A DNA stretch of 64,000 nt from Leisingera sp. M658. GTDB taxonomy: Bacteria; Pseudomonadota; Alphaproteobacteria; Rhodobacterales; Rhodobacteraceae. Both the position numbers and the translations under genes were made by a program. Positions 53,038-62,211 of the stretch are shown piece by piece. The notes under the pieces are model-generated. The model had not been told where the DNA came from and made no database searches. It worked only from the letters and a program-made list of their open reading frames with translations. The stretch is from positions 2,248,501 to 2,312,500 of the forward strand of contig NZ_CP083546.1 in assembly GCF_025144145.1 (NCBI RefSeq), read 5' to 3'. Numbering within the stretch: the first letter of the stretch is position 1; each line of letters starts with the position of its first letter.

Positions 53038-54927
53038 TTAGCTGGCGTAACCGATGGTTTGCAACGCATCTTTGATTTCGTCCAGCACAGCCGGATCGTC
53101 AATTGTGGCAGGCATCTTCCACGGGGTGCCATCCGCAATGTTCACCATGGTACCGCGCAGGATCTTGCCGGAGCGGGTCTTGGGCAGCCGATCCACCACG
53201 ACCGCCAGTTTGAAGGCGGCAACCGGGCCGATCTTCTCGCGCACCCGTTTGACGACCTCGGCCACCACCTCGCCATGATCGCGGCCGGCGCCGGCGTTCA
53301 GGCAGAGGAAGCCAACAGGCATCTGCCCCTTAAGGCTGTCCGCCACGCCGATCACGGCGCATTCGGCGACATCCGGGTGGCCCGCCAGCACTTCCTCCAT
53401 GCCGCCGGTGGAGAGACGATGCCCCGCCACGTTGATCACATCATCGGTGCGCGCCATGATATAGAGATAGCCGTCCTCGTCCTTCATGCCGGCATCGCCG
53501 GTCTCGTAGTAGCCGGGAAAGGTTGTCAGGTAGCTTTTCTTGAACCGCTCTTCGGCGTTCCACAGCGTCGGCAAGGTCCCCGGCGGCAGCGGCAGCTTGA
53601 CCGCAATTGCGCCCAGCTCGCCCGGTGCCACCGGGTTGCCGGCCTCGTCCAGAATGTCGACCTCATAGCCTGGCATCGGCACCGCAGGCGAGCCAAGCTT
53701 GGTCGGCAATTCTTCGATCCCCAGCGGGTTGGCGGCAATCGACCAGCCGGTTTCGGTCTGCCACCAATGGTCCACCACCGGAACCTTCAGCTGATCCTGC
53801 GCCCAGGTGATGGTGTCAGGGTCGGCGCGCTCGCCGGCCAGGTAAACCTGCTGCAGGCAGCTGAGGTCATACTTCTTGACGAATTCACCCTTGGGATCCT
53901 CGCGTTTCACTGCACGGAACGCAGTCGGCGCGGTGAAGAAGCTTTTGACCTTATGTTCCGAGATCACCCGCCAAAAGGTGCCGGCATCCGGGGTGCCCAC
54001 CGGCTTGCCCTCAAACACGATGGTGGTGTTGCCGTGAATGAGCGGCCCGTAGCAGATATAGCTGTGGCCCACGACCCAGCCCACATCCGACGCCGCCCAG
54101 AACACATCGCCGGGATCGACGTTGTAGATATTCTTCATCGTCCAATTGAGCGCCACCAGTTGGCCCGCGGTGTGGCGGATCACGCCCTTGGGCTGGCCGG
54201 TGGTGCCGGAGGTGTAGAGGATATAGGAGGGGTGGTTGCCCTCGACGGGCACGCAGTCGGCGGGTTCCACACCGTATTGGAACCCGTGCCAGTTCACGTC
54301 GCGGCCCGGGATCAGATCCGCCACTTCCTGTTCGCGCTGGAAGATCACGCAGAATTCCGGCTTGTGCTCCGACAGGTCGATGGCGCCATCCAGCAGTGGC
54401 TTGTAATGCACGGTGCGGCCCGGCTCAATCCCGCAGGAGGCGGCGATGATCGCCTTGGGCTTGGCGTCGTCAATCCGCACGGCAAGTTCATTGGAGGCAA
54501 AGCCGCCGAACACCACCGAATGCACAGCGCCAATACGGGCGCAGGCCAGCATCGCCTCCAGCGCTTCAGGGATCATCGGCATGTAGATGATGACCCGGTC
54601 GCCTTTTTCGATTCCTTTCGCACGCAGCGCCCCGGCCAGCGTGGCGACCCGGTTGCGCAGCTCGACATAGGAGATTTCGCGCTTGGTATGGGTGACCGGG
54701 CTGTCATAGATGATCGCGGTCTGTTCACCGCGGCCCTGTTCCACATGGCGGTCAACAGCGTTGTAGCAGGTGTTCACCTTGGCATCGGAAAACCATTCAT
54801 AAAGGCCATCGCCCTTTTCAAACAGCGCTTGTTTCGGGGCTTCGTCCCAGCTGATCGCCTGTGCGGCCTCCATCCAAAACCCTTCCGGGTCCCGTTTCCA
54901 ACCGGCGTAAATGTCCTGATATCCCAT
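53038..54927 (-). CDS. prpE: Propionyl-CoA synthetase
   Basis: From the ATG at 54927 the protein has 629 residues; an ATG at 54936 just after AGGAGGAG is a fair alternative. It activates propionate (or acetate) to the CoA ester through an acyl-adenylate. Motifs are YILYTSGTTGQPKGVIRHTAG, DHWWQTETGWSIAANPLG, GYYETGDAGMKDEDGYLYIMAR and the catalytic Lys in LPKTRSGKILRGTMV. PrpE in Roseobacters feeds the methylmalonyl-CoA route and is tied to acrylate/DMSP use. The cluster of TTTGCAAA-type sites upstream fits control by an ScfR-family regulator. Confidence 0.93.
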   Translation of the reverse strand: MGYQDIYAGWKRDPEGFWMEAAQAISWDEAPKQALFEKGDGLYEWFSDAKVNTCYNAVDRHVEQGRGEQTAIIYDSPVTHTKREISYVELRNRVATLAGALRAKGIEKGDRVIIYMPMIPEALEAMLACARIGAVHSVVFGGFASNELAVRIDDAKPKAIIAASCGIEPGRTVHYKPLLDGAIDLSEHKPEFCVIFQREQEVADLIPGRDVNWHGFQYGVEPADCVPVEGNHPSYILYTSGTTGQPKGVIRHTAGQLVALNWTMKNIYNVDPGDVFWAASDVGWVVGHSYICYGPLIHGNTTIVFEGKPVGTPDAGTFWRVISEHKVKSFFTAPTAFRAVKREDPKGEFVKKYDLSCLQQVYLAGERADPDTITWAQDQLKVPVVDHWWQTETGWSIAANPLGIEELPTKLGSPAVPMPGYEVDILDEAGNPVAPGELGAIAVKLPLPPGTLPTLWNAEERFKKSYLTTFPGYYETGDAGMKDEDGYLYIMARTDDVINVAGHRLSTGGMEEVLAGHPDVAECAVIGVADSLKGQMPVGFLCLNAGAGRDHGEVVAEVVKRVREKIGPVAAFKLAVVVDRLPKTRSGKILRGTMVNIADGTPWKMPATIDDPAVLDEIKDALQTIGYAS

Positions 54928-55459
54928 GGTGTTCATCTCCTCCTGCTCTTTGCGTAGGCGAGAAAGCGGCAAACGGGCAAGTTTTGCTGCCCCTGCACGC
55001 GAGGTTAGTCACAGAATTTACACATTAGAGGCCAGGAAGCAGCCTGACTTTACAAAATTTACACATGGTTTGCGGTTTGCATCCAAACCACTTTGCAAAC
55101 AGGTCTTTGCCGGAGAGTATTCAGGAAAGCCCCGCCAGAATTGCAAATCTGCAAACTTTTTCGCCAAGTATGGCGCCAGTGATCAGGGAATCACCCGCAG
55201 CGGCAAGACCCATGACAAAGAAAAGACATTCTGGCATTTGCCGCGCCGGCTCGCCGTGCACCGCTGATCCTTCCTTCCGCCAAGCATGATTTCGATCCGG
55301 CTTTGCCGCTTTCGACTGCGCTTATCGCGTCGCGCTGACAGACATACCTGACAGGTCCTGAACCTTGGTGGAGTTCGCGCAGAATTCCGGCCCTTTTCCG
55401 TCCGGTTTTCCTTGCAACTCAGCCCTGCCCTCCTAGGCTGCGACCAGGGAGGCTTGAGC
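54928..55459. other. 532-bp divergent regulatory region between prpE and amidase
   Basis: No gene is supported here. The part nearest prpE is AT-richer and holds the octamer cluster annotated separately (55017-55155). The part near the amidase gene has no clear promoter boxes; GGGAGG precedes the amidase ATG. Confidence 0.7.
55017..55155. promoter_or_regulatory. Cluster of TTTGCAAA/TTTACAMA octamers (ScfR-type operators)
   Basis: Octamers found: TTTACACA 55017-55024, TTTACAAA 55049-55056, TTTACACA 55058-55065, TTTGCGG 55069-55075, TTTGCATC 55076-55083, TTTGCAAA 55092-55099, TTTGCCGG 55106-55113, and on the minus strand TTTGCAGA plus TTTGCAA (55155-55141). They lie about 90-230 bp upstream of prpE. 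PccR, an ScfR-family regulator of propionyl-CoA use in Rhodobacter sphaeroides, binds repeated TTTGCAAA units (from memory). Confidence 0.55.
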
Positions 55460-56905
55460 ATGACAAAACCGGATCTATGGCGCCTGAGTGCAACGGAACT
55501 GACAAAACGGACACGCACCGGAGATCTGAGCGCCGAAGATGCCGTGCAAGCCTCCATTGACCGGATGAATGCGGTGAACCCGGCGCTGAATGCCGTGGTT
55601 GAAGACCTGAGCGCCGAGGCACTGGAGCGCGCCCGCGCGCTTGACACGGCACGCGCAGGCGGTGCTGTTCCCGGCCCGCTGCATGGCGTGCCGGTCACCA
55701 TCAAGATCAACGTGGATCAGAAGGGCCATGCCACCTCCAACGGCGTCCCGGCGCTGAAGGATTTGATAGCGCCTGCAGATGCACCGGTGGTGGAAAATCT
55801 GCAAAAGGCCGGGGCGGTGGTGATCGGGCGGACAAATACGCCGGAGTTTTCCTTCCGGGCTGACACCGACAACCCGCTGCATGGCCGCACCTATAACCCT
55901 TGGGGGCGGCATATCTCGCCCGGCGGATCCTCTGGCGGCGCAGGGGCTGCGGTGATGGCGGGGATTGGCGCATTGGCGCATGGCAACGACATAGGCGGAT
56001 CCTTGCGCTTTCCAGCAGCCGCCAACGGCGCGGTAACAGTGAAACCCGGCCTGGGCCGGGTGCCGGCCTGGAACCCCAGCCAATCCGCCGAACGCGGGCT
56101 GCTGGCGCAGCTGATGTCAGTGCAAGGGCTGATTGCGCGCTCGGCAGAAGACCTGCATCTGTCGATGCCCTCCTTGATTGCCGCAGACCCGCGCGACCCC
56201 TTCCATGTGCCGGTGGCCTGGCGCGGTGAAGCGGTGAGCGGTCCGGTTAAGGTCGCATTCACCAAGAACACCCATGGCTATGACCTGCACCCCGAAGTCG
56301 AGGCCGCGCTGGATTTTGCCCACTCGGCGCTGACCGACGCAGGCTATCTGGTTGAGGACGCGGAACCGCCGAATGTGTTCGAGGCCGGGCGCAACGGTTA
56401 CCGCGCACTGATGGGCGAGGTCTATGCGCTAATGAAGGATGACGTGGACGCGGCAGGCTCCCAGACCGTACGCGATATCTTTGCCGTCTATTTCCAGGAG
56501 TTCCCGCCCTTTGCTGGCGATGAGCTGCTGCGAATGATGGCCAAGCGCACCCATTACGCGCGGCAATGGTCCCTGTTCATGGAAGAATACCCGCTGGTTC
56601 TGTCGCCGTTCCTGCCGCAGCCCTTTTTCAAGCCGGACCGCGACACCGAAGGTGCCGAAGGCGTGCATGAGGTGCTCGGCTGCGCAGTTTATTCCTATGC
56701 GATGAACTTCCTCGGCCTGCCTGCCGCCTCGGTCCCCGCCCGGCTGGCGCAGCTGCCGAACGGGCCGCAGCCCATCAACGTGCAGATCGCCGCCCGCCGC
56801 TGGCGTGAGGATCTGGCAGTGGACGCCTGCGCCGCGATTGAAGCCCGTGCAGGCCGCATGTGCCTGCCGCTGTGGGACCAGATACAGGCCGGCGGAAGCG
56901 CCTGA
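55460..56905 (+). CDS. Amidase signature family enzyme
   Basis: The ATG at 55460 gives 481 residues. The Ser-cisSer-Lys triad is visible: Lys in PVTIKINVDQKGHATSNG, the GGSSGG loop in ISPGGSSGGAGAAVMAGIG, and the nucleophile in GNDIGGSLRFPAAANG. Such enzymes hydrolyse amides, including GatA-like transamidation and catabolic amidases; no partner gatB/C is near, so a catabolic or detoxifying role is likely. It is divergent from prpE. Substrate unknown. Confidence 0.92.
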   Translation: MTKPDLWRLSATELTKRTRTGDLSAEDAVQASIDRMNAVNPALNAVVEDLSAEALERARALDTARAGGAVPGPLHGVPVTIKINVDQKGHATSNGVPALKDLIAPADAPVVENLQKAGAVVIGRTNTPEFSFRADTDNPLHGRTYNPWGRHISPGGSSGGAGAAVMAGIGALAHGNDIGGSLRFPAAANGAVTVKPGLGRVPAWNPSQSAERGLLAQLMSVQGLIARSAEDLHLSMPSLIAADPRDPFHVPVAWRGEAVSGPVKVAFTKNTHGYDLHPEVEAALDFAHSALTDAGYLVEDAEPPNVFEAGRNGYRALMGEVYALMKDDVDAAGSQTVRDIFAVYFQEFPPFAGDELLRMMAKRTHYARQWSLFMEEYPLVLSPFLPQPFFKPDRDTEGAEGVHEVLGCAVYSYAMNFLGLPAASVPARLAQLPNGPQPINVQIAARRWREDLAVDACAAIEARAGRMCLPLWDQIQAGGSA

Positions 56906-57347
56906 TTTCACAGTCAGCCGGTGAACGGCAGCATCAGCGGGTCCCAAAGGTTCAAATTGGAGATCACCCCGAAGCAGTCCGGATGGGCGCAATGGCGGGA
57001 GTATACATCTTCACGCACCGCCTGTTCACGCCGGTTTTGCCAGTTCATGCCAGTTTTGCGAATGGTCCCGGGGAACGGGTTGAACCGCCCCCGGGGAACT
57101 TCCATACCGAGATCACTCACTACAAACAGCGGTCGCCGCGCCGCGTTCAGCGAACCTGGCGTTCTGGCGCAGGTTTCGTGGGCATGACCGGCAGGAAACT
57201 AAATAAACAGGAACGTACAAAACACGCCGGTACGGCACTGTGGCATTCTGCCCTTGGGCAATCACCACCCACATCCGCCTGTGGGTAAACCATCGCATAT
57301 AATCGTTACCGGGATGTTCACAAATCCGTGAACTCTTCGTTAAACGG
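56906..57347. other. 442-bp intergenic region between amidase and nadK
   Basis: It carries one possible small gene (56914-57105, minus strand) and two hairpins: ACCCACA-N6-TGTGGGT (57267-57286) and GTTCAC-N6-GTGAAC (57316-57333). The latter lies 15 bp after the nadK stop and may help terminate it. Confidence 0.5.
56914..57105 (-). CDS. Possible small protein (63 residues) of unknown function
   Basis: The ATG at 57105 (GTG at 57120 possible) gives 63 residues with a motif SRHCAHPDCFGV and a Trp/Leu/Asn-rich end (ISNLNLWDPLML). The composition looks protein-like rather than random, and Cys-His-Cys spacing could bind a metal. No good ribosome site is visible. I do not recognise a family. Its 3' end lies 9 bp from the amidase stop, convergent with it. 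Confidence 0.35.
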   Translation of the reverse strand: MEVPRGRFNPFPGTIRKTGMNWQNRREQAVREDVYSRHCAHPDCFGVISNLNLWDPLMLPFTG

Positions 57348-58109
57348 TTACGTAAACTGCTCGGATATAAGTCTTTCTTCCAGGCCATGACCCGGGTCGA
57401 ACAGGATTTTATGGCGTATTTGCGGATCGGTGCGGATCTCAACCCAATCAATATCGGCCACAGAATTCGAATCCGCGTCAGCCATCACCGGACGTTTACC
57501 GGCCTCCAGCACATCAAAGCGCACCATTGCGTTGCTGGGCAAAAGCGCTCCGCGCCAGCGCCGCGGCCGGAAAGCGGCAATCGCCGTCAGCGCCAGCACA
57601 TCCGCCCCGATCGGCAGGATCGGCCCATGGGCAGAATAATTATAAGCAGTGGAGCCCGCAGGGGTGGAGACCAAGGCGCCATCGCAGACTAGTTCCTTCA
57701 TCCGCACGCGCCCGTCCACGGATACTCTGAGCCGCGCCGCCTGCGGTCCTGCCCGCAGCAGAGACACTTCGTTGATGGCCAGCGCCTTATGCACCGCGCC
57801 GCGACGGTCCATTGCGGTCATCGACAGCGGATTGATGATTTCCTGCACCGCTTCTTCAAGCCGCTCGATCAGCCCGTCTTCGCGGTACTCATTCATCAGA
57901 AAGCCAACGGTGCCGCGGTTCATCCCGTACACCGGCGCCGGGTGATCCACCATCGCAAGCAATGTGCGCAGCATGAAACCGTCGCCGCCCAGAGCCACAA
58001 CAATACCGGCTTCGGCGGGCGGCACATGCCCGTATCTGTTACGCAGAGTGCCCAGGGCCTGCTGCGCAATATCGGCCTCACTGGCCAGAAAGGCGATTCT
58101 CAAACTCAT
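57348..58109 (-). CDS. nadK: NAD kinase
   Basis: The ATG at 58109 gives 253 residues. The GGDG motif is in [19 protein letters not shown], followed by [29 protein letters not shown] (NE motif) and [23 protein letters not shown]. It phosphorylates NAD to NADP. It stands alone and is divergent from glyA with 168 bp between starts. Confidence 0.96.
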   Translation of the reverse strand: MSLRIAFLASEADIAQQALGTLRNRYGHVPPAEAGIVVALGGDGFMLRTLLAMVDHPAPVYGMNRGTVGFLMNEYREDGLIERLEEAVQEIINPLSMTAMDRRGAVHKALAINEVSLLRAGPQAARLRVSVDGRVRMKELVCDGALVSTPAGSTAYNYSAHGPILPIGADVLALTAIAAFRPRRWRGALLPSNAMVRFDVLEAGKRPVMADADSNSVADIDWVEIRTDPQIRHKILFDPGHGLEERLISEQFT

Positions 58110-58277
58110 GAAATCTGTTTCCGGTGTTAGGCATCTGGTTCCGAAACAATCACAGCTTTCCGGCAAAGACCATAGTTGCCGTTCTGTCGCAGGGAAATGT
58201 CGCTTTACAGGCTTCCTGCGCAAGGAAGTTTCCGATAGGAAATCCCTCAATTCTGATCCTTACTCAACGGAGCCACC

Positions 58278-59573
58278 ATGACTGAAGCGACCCGTGACCC
58301 CGGCTTTTTCACCCAACCCCTCTCCGAGCGCGACCCTGAGCTTTATGCGTCGATCACCGCCGAGCTGGGCCGCCAGCGCGACGAGATCGAGCTGATCGCC
58401 TCCGAGAACATCGTCTCGGCGGCGGTGATGGAAGCGCAAGGCTCTGTGCTGACCAATAAATACGCCGAAGGCTACCCGGGTCGCCGCTATTACGGCGGCT
58501 GCCAGTATGTCGACGTCGCAGAAAACCTGGCCATCGACCGCGCCAAGGAACTGTTCGGCTGCGAATTCGCCAACGTGCAGCCGAACTCCGGCAGCCAGGC
58601 GAACCAGGGCGTGTTCCAGGCGCTGATCCAGCCCGGCGACACCATCCTGGGCATGGATCTGGCCTCCGGCGGCCACCTGACCCATGGCGCGCGCCCAAAC
58701 CAGTCCGGCAAGTGGTTCAACGCGGTGCATTACGGCGTGCGCGAAAGCGACAACCTGATCGACTACGACCAGATCCAGGCGCTGGCCACCGAGCATAGCC
58801 CCAAGCTGATCATCGCCGGCGGCTCCGCCATCCCGCGCCAGATCGACTTTGCCAGGTTCCGTGAAATCGCGGACAGCGTCGGCGCCTATTTCATGGTCGA
58901 CATGGCCCATATCGCAGGCCTGATCGCCGCCGGTGAGCACCCCTCGCCGTTCCCGCATGCGCATGTGGCCACTACCACCACGCATAAAACCCTGCGCGGC
59001 CCCCGCGGCGGCATGATCGTGACCAATGACGAAGCGATTGCCAAGAAAGTGAACTCGGCGATCTTCCCCGGCATCCAGGGCGGTCCGCTGATGCATGTGA
59101 TCGCAGGCAAGGCGGCGGCCTTTGGCGAGGCGCTGAAGCCGGAGTTCAAGACCTACCAAAAGCAGGTGCGCGCCAACGCCGCGGCGCTGGCGGACCAGCT
59201 GATCAAAGGCGGCCTGGACATCGTCACCGGCGGCACCGACACCCATGTGATGCTGGTCGACCTGCGCCCCAAAGGTGTGACCGGCAATATCGCCGACAAG
59301 GCGCTGGGCCGCGCCCATATCACCACCAACAAGAACGGCATCCCGTTCGACCCGGAAAAGCCCACCGTGACGAGCGGTTTGCGTCTGGGCACCCCCGCAG
59401 GCACCACCCGCGGCTTCGGCGAGGGCGAGTTCCGCCAGATCGCCGACCTGATCATCGAGGTGATCGACGGCCTGGCCGCCAACGGTGAAGACGGCAATGC
59501 CGATGTGGAAGCCGCGGTGCGCGCCAAGGTCGCAGATCTCTGCGCCAGGTTCCCGCTGTATCCGAACCTGTAA
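58278..59573 (+). CDS. glyA: Serine hydroxymethyltransferase
   Basis: A 431-residue PLP enzyme interconverting serine and glycine with tetrahydrofolate. Hallmarks: [72 protein letters not shown] and the PLP lysine in [17 protein letters not shown]. Length and residues are standard. Its 168-bp leader contains no known riboswitch that I can recognise. Followed by a strong terminator. Confidence 0.97.
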   Translation: MTEATRDPGFFTQPLSERDPELYASITAELGRQRDEIELIASENIVSAAVMEAQGSVLTNKYAEGYPGRRYYGGCQYVDVAENLAIDRAKELFGCEFANVQPNSGSQANQGVFQALIQPGDTILGMDLASGGHLTHGARPNQSGKWFNAVHYGVRESDNLIDYDQIQALATEHSPKLIIAGGSAIPRQIDFARFREIADSVGAYFMVDMAHIAGLIAAGEHPSPFPHAHVATTTTHKTLRGPRGGMIVTNDEAIAKKVNSAIFPGIQGGPLMHVIAGKAAAFGEALKPEFKTYQKQVRANAAALADQLIKGGLDIVTGGTDTHVMLVDLRPKGVTGNIADKALGRAHITTNKNGIPFDPEKPTVTSGLRLGTPAGTTRGFGEGEFRQIADLIIEVIDGLAANGEDGNADVEAAVRAKVADLCARFPLYPNL

Positions 59574-59596
59574 GAGACTGAAGAACATAAAAAACC

Positions 59597-59630
59597 AAAC
59601 GCCGCGGCTCAAATACCGCGGCGTTTCTTA
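59597..59630 (+). terminator. Rho-independent terminator after glyA
   Basis: AAACGCCGCGG, an eight-base loop and CCGCGGCGTTT, then CTTATT. The stem is 11 bp and perfect, 23 bp after the stop. Confidence 0.9.
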
Positions 59631-59694
59631 TTGACGGCACTTCTGTCAGCCACCACTACTCCCCTTTCGCGTATGCAGTATGGGAGAGCCTGTG

Positions 59695-60405
59695 ATGGAC
59701 AATGGATGGCAGGCCTCTGCTGACGCCTGGATCACACTGATGGGGGTAAGCGGCGACTTCAGCCGGCAACATGTTCTGGATCACCCGATGCTGAACCGTG
59801 TGCGTCTCCGGCCAAGCCCGCGCATTCTCGACGTCGGGTGCGGCGAGGGCCGGTTTTGCCGGATGCTCGCGCCCTTCGCAGGAAACGTAACCGGGCTGGA
59901 TCCGACAGATGCCCTCCTCCGGCATGCGGAAGACCTGTCTGATCAGAGGTTTGTAAAAGGTACTGCAGAAGCTCTGCCATTTGAAGACGCCAGTTTCGAC
60001 ATCGTCGTCAGCTATTTGACACTGATCGACATTCCAGACACGAAACGTGCAATTGCCGAGATGACGCGGGTGCTGGCGCCGGGAGGTCATCTGCTGATTG
60101 CCAACCTCAACAGCTGGATCACAGCCTCGCAGTCCAAAGGCGGAGGCTGGACACGTGATCAGGACGGCGCGGCGAATATGTGCATCGACCGCTATTTCGA
60201 GGAACACCACCATTGGGGCGAATGGAATGGGATGCGGATAAAGAACTGGCACCGGCCGCAGGCGTTCTACATGCAGGCATTGCTGAACGCAGGGCTGCAG
60301 CTGACCCATTTTGACGAACCCATGGCGACGGGCGGCGAGCGGGCGGACAGCTACAACCGGGCTCCCTATCTCTACCTGATGGAGTGGCAAAAGCCGGCTG
60401 GCTGA
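59695..60405 (+). CDS. Class I SAM-dependent methyltransferase
   Basis: The ATG at 59695, with GGGAG about 8 bp upstream, gives 236 residues; ATG 59680 would add five. Motif I is RILDVGCGEGRFCRML, the acidic loop is VTGLDPTDALL, motif II lies in EALPFEDASFDIVVSYLTL and the post-II region is RVLAPGGHLLIANLNSW. A UbiE/Coq5-like Rossmann fold that methylates a small molecule. The C-terminal WGEWNGMRIKNWHRPQAFY has clear family conservation, but the substrate is unknown. Confidence 0.9.
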   Translation: MDNGWQASADAWITLMGVSGDFSRQHVLDHPMLNRVRLRPSPRILDVGCGEGRFCRMLAPFAGNVTGLDPTDALLRHAEDLSDQRFVKGTAEALPFEDASFDIVVSYLTLIDIPDTKRAIAEMTRVLAPGGHLLIANLNSWITASQSKGGGWTRDQDGAANMCIDRYFEEHHHWGEWNGMRIKNWHRPQAFYMQALLNAGLQLTHFDEPMATGGERADSYNRAPYLYLMEWQKPAG

Positions 60406-60423
60406 ATACGGCGGCACGGCAAA

Positions 60424-60446
60424 CGCCCGCCAATAGATGGCGGGCG
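60424..60446. terminator. Hairpin between convergent methyltransferase and yiaA genes
   Basis: CGCCCGCC-AATAGAT-GGCGGGCG is a perfect 8-bp stem, 18 bp after the methyltransferase stop and 25 bp after the yiaA-like stop. Confidence 0.7.
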
Positions 60447-60471
60447 CCGGGCCTGTTTCACTTAATGCGGA

Positions 60472-60759
60472 TCAAAGATCCTGTTTCGCGTCCAGCAGCG
60501 CGTCTTCCAGCAGCTTTTCGTTGCGGGCATCTTCGATCTTGCGGATGCGGTCTTCACTGGAGCGATGATCGAACCGGTACTTCACCACGTTGATCAAGCT
60601 GAGCGTCAGCAAGAGCACGCCCATGCCCCAATAGCCTTTGGTGGCAAGCGGTACTTCGGTGGAAAGCCACAGGGACACCCCCAGCATCGCATAGGCGATG
60701 GCCACGCCGGCAACGTTCAGGAGGATAATCAGTTTATTGTCAGTGCTGTCGGTAAACAT
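60472..60759 (-). CDS. YiaA/YiaB-type two-helix inner membrane protein
   Basis: A 95-residue protein with two hydrophobic segments (LLNVAGVAIAYAMLGVSLWL and YWGMGVLLLTLSLINVVKY) forming the YiaA/B helix hairpin, then a charged tail (RIRKIEDARNEKLLEDALLD). It follows pspA with a 71-bp gap and is probably cotranscribed, suggesting a membrane-stress or PspA-partner role. The TetR site upstream of pspA would then control both. Confidence 0.88.
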   Translation of the reverse strand: MFTDSTDNKLIILLNVAGVAIAYAMLGVSLWLSTEVPLATKGYWGMGVLLLTLSLINVVKYRFDHRSSEDRIRKIEDARNEKLLEDALLDAKQDL

Positions 60760-60830
60760 GTCTTTGCTCCAGTATTCAAAAATTGTTTGAGGTCACCCGG
60801 CGGTCCGGGAGGTGCCTGGGCTGTGCCCGG

Positions 60831-61508
60831 TCAGTCTTTAACTTTCAGCCGGTTCAGCACATCAGCAGCGGTGCTGCGGCTGCGGGGGCCGAAACCGGCG
60901 TCTGCCAGATCATCGGCGATGGTGCTGCTGTTCAGCTCTCCGTCGATTTCGCGCAGGATCTCGCCCTGCTCGAACGGGTCATCGCGCTGCAGGACCTGGC
61001 TGATCAGCGCCTCGGCCTCTTCGGCCGGGCTGTCACCGCCGGTGTGGCGGCGCAGGCGGCGCTGGATGTCCTGCTCGCGCCGCGTCGCACGGGCAGCTAT
61101 GGCGCCCTGTTTCAGATCGGTGATGCGGCGGCTGGCGGTTTCCACCGACTGGCGCAGCTGCAGGATACGGGCTTCCAGCCGGTCCAGGGTCTGGCGGCGG
61201 ACTGTCAGCTCATTCTCCATCTCGGCCACTGCCTGTGCCGCAGTTTGCGCCAGGTCCTCGCGCCCGCCTTCCAGCGCTTCACCGGCCCGGGCCATCAGGT
61301 CCCCTACGCGGGTTTGCAGGGTTTCGATCTGGCGCTGTTCGGCGCGCTGACGTTGGATCAGGCTGGCCAGGGTCAGCTTGGCCGCCTTCAGATTTCCTTC
61401 GGCCTCGCGGATCTTCTGGGTGATCAGCTCGATCGAATAGGTCTCCCGCAGCTGTTCTTCAGCCCGGGCATTGGCACCGGTGATCAGGGTCTTCAGAGTG
61501 GCGAACAT
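60831..61508 (-). CDS. pspA: PspA/IM30 family envelope-stress protein
   Basis: The ATG at 61508, with GGAGGAAG upstream, gives 225 residues. It is almost entirely helical: FATLKTLITGANARAEEQLR at the start, long coiled coils (ELTVRRQTLDRLEARILQLRQ) and a conserved-looking end (STAADVLNRLKVKD). PspA forms ESCRT-III-like rods that protect damaged membranes. The usual PspF activator and pspBC are absent here; instead a TetR gene precedes it and three palindromes of the TetR type lie in its promoter region, indicating a distinct control scheme. Confidence 0.92.
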   Translation of the reverse strand: MFATLKTLITGANARAEEQLRETYSIELITQKIREAEGNLKAAKLTLASLIQRQRAEQRQIETLQTRVGDLMARAGEALEGGREDLAQTAAQAVAEMENELTVRRQTLDRLEARILQLRQSVETASRRITDLKQGAIAARATRREQDIQRRLRRHTGGDSPAEEAEALISQVLQRDDPFEQGEILREIDGELNSSTIADDLADAGFGPRSRSTAADVLNRLKVKD

Positions 61509-61521
61509 CTCTTCCTCCATC

Positions 61522-61536
61522 TTGAACATCGTTCAC
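61522..61536. promoter_or_regulatory. Candidate TetR operator 1 (one mismatch)
   Basis: TTGAAC-ATC-GTTCAC, directly upstream of the pspA ribosome site. Member of the TTGAAC-N3-GTTCAA family described at 61558, 61581 and 62212. Confidence 0.65.
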
Positions 61537-61557
61537 AAGGGGAGTGATCGCACAATT

Positions 61558-61572
61558 TTGAACGCCGTTCAA
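61558..61572. promoter_or_regulatory. Candidate TetR operator 2
   Basis: TTGAAC-GCC-GTTCAA, a perfect inverted repeat about 50 bp upstream of the pspA start. Confidence 0.8.
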
Positions 61573-61580
61573 GAATTATT

Positions 61581-61595
61581 TTGAACGATGTTCAA
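61581..61595. promoter_or_regulatory. Candidate TetR operator 3
   Basis: TTGAAC-GAT-GTTCAA, perfect, 8 bp from operator 2 and immediately after the tetR stop; the two centres are 23 bp apart, roughly two helical turns. Confidence 0.8.
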
Positions 61596-61598
61596 AAA

Positions 61599-62195
61599 TT
61601 ACTGTTTGCCGATTTGATTAAGAACCTGGGCTATCATCGTTTCGATCTGTTCCGGGGGCACCCCCGAGATACGCCGTTCCAGCCCCAAGAGCACAATGCC
61701 ATGCACAGAGGAGAACAGCGCCCGCACCATCAGGCCGGTTTCCTCTGCGCCCATCCCCGGGAACAATTCCCCCACCGGGCGGGCGATATTGGCAAAGAGC
61801 CCCTCCAGCGCGTCCAGATACCAGCCGGGCACCGGCCCCTCTGCGGTCATCTGCAAATCAAACAGCGCCCGCCACAGGTTGGTGTTGCCGATGGCAAAAT
61901 GCAGGTAGGCGTTGCTCATCAGGATCAGGCGGGCAGTAGGAGGTTCCGCACCGGCATCCGCCACCGATGCCCTGACCGCAGCGCCCAGCCTGCAGAAGGT
62001 GCGCCCGTTCACCGCCATGATAATGGCATTCAGATCGTCGAAAGCGTTATAGATTGCCCCCAGCGCACAGCCCGCATCCTGGGCCATGTCACGGGCACGC
62101 AGCGCCCCTGCCCCGTCGCGGGCAATGCGGATCTCTGCCGCTTCCACCAGTTTTTCCCGCAGCGCCGCCTTGCGCGCTTCCACCTTGCCTGCCAT
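61599..62195 (-). CDS. TetR/AcrR family regulator
   Basis: A 198-residue regulator. The N-terminal helix-turn-helix is KLVEAAEIRIARDGAGALRA and ARDMAQDAGCALGAIYNAFDD, the normal TetR pattern. The C-terminal ligand domain has no Cys or metal site. It controls pspA and itself: three copies of a 15-bp palindrome lie between its stop and the pspA start region and one lies 16 bp before its own ATG. The inducing ligand is unknown; membrane lipids or fatty acids would suit a PspA link, but that is speculation. Confidence 0.93.
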   Translation of the reverse strand: MAGKVEARKAALREKLVEAAEIRIARDGAGALRARDMAQDAGCALGAIYNAFDDLNAIIMAVNGRTFCRLGAAVRASVADAGAEPPTARLILMSNAYLHFAIGNTNLWRALFDLQMTAEGPVPGWYLDALEGLFANIARPVGELFPGMGAEETGLMVRALFSSVHGIVLLGLERRISGVPPEQIETMIAQVLNQIGKQ

Positions 62196-62211
62196 GGCAC
62201 CCTGCCCCTTC

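Noticed and set aside
52825-54957. Long open frame (710 codons) antisense to prpE
   Set aside because: It mirrors prpE codons, has a His/Arg/Gly-rich composition without a domain, and is a typical high-GC shadow frame. The same holds for long antisense frames over sulfotransferase 21541-23289, selD and maeB.
57342-57360. TTACGTAA near the nadK end as a MerR operator
   Set aside because: The bases are the last codons and stop of nadK and lack the second ACGT half at proper spacing.
58110-58277. Riboswitch in the glyA leader
   Set aside because: No arrangement matching glycine, SAM-II or THF riboswitches could be recognised; the leader has only short repeated TTTCCG-like words.
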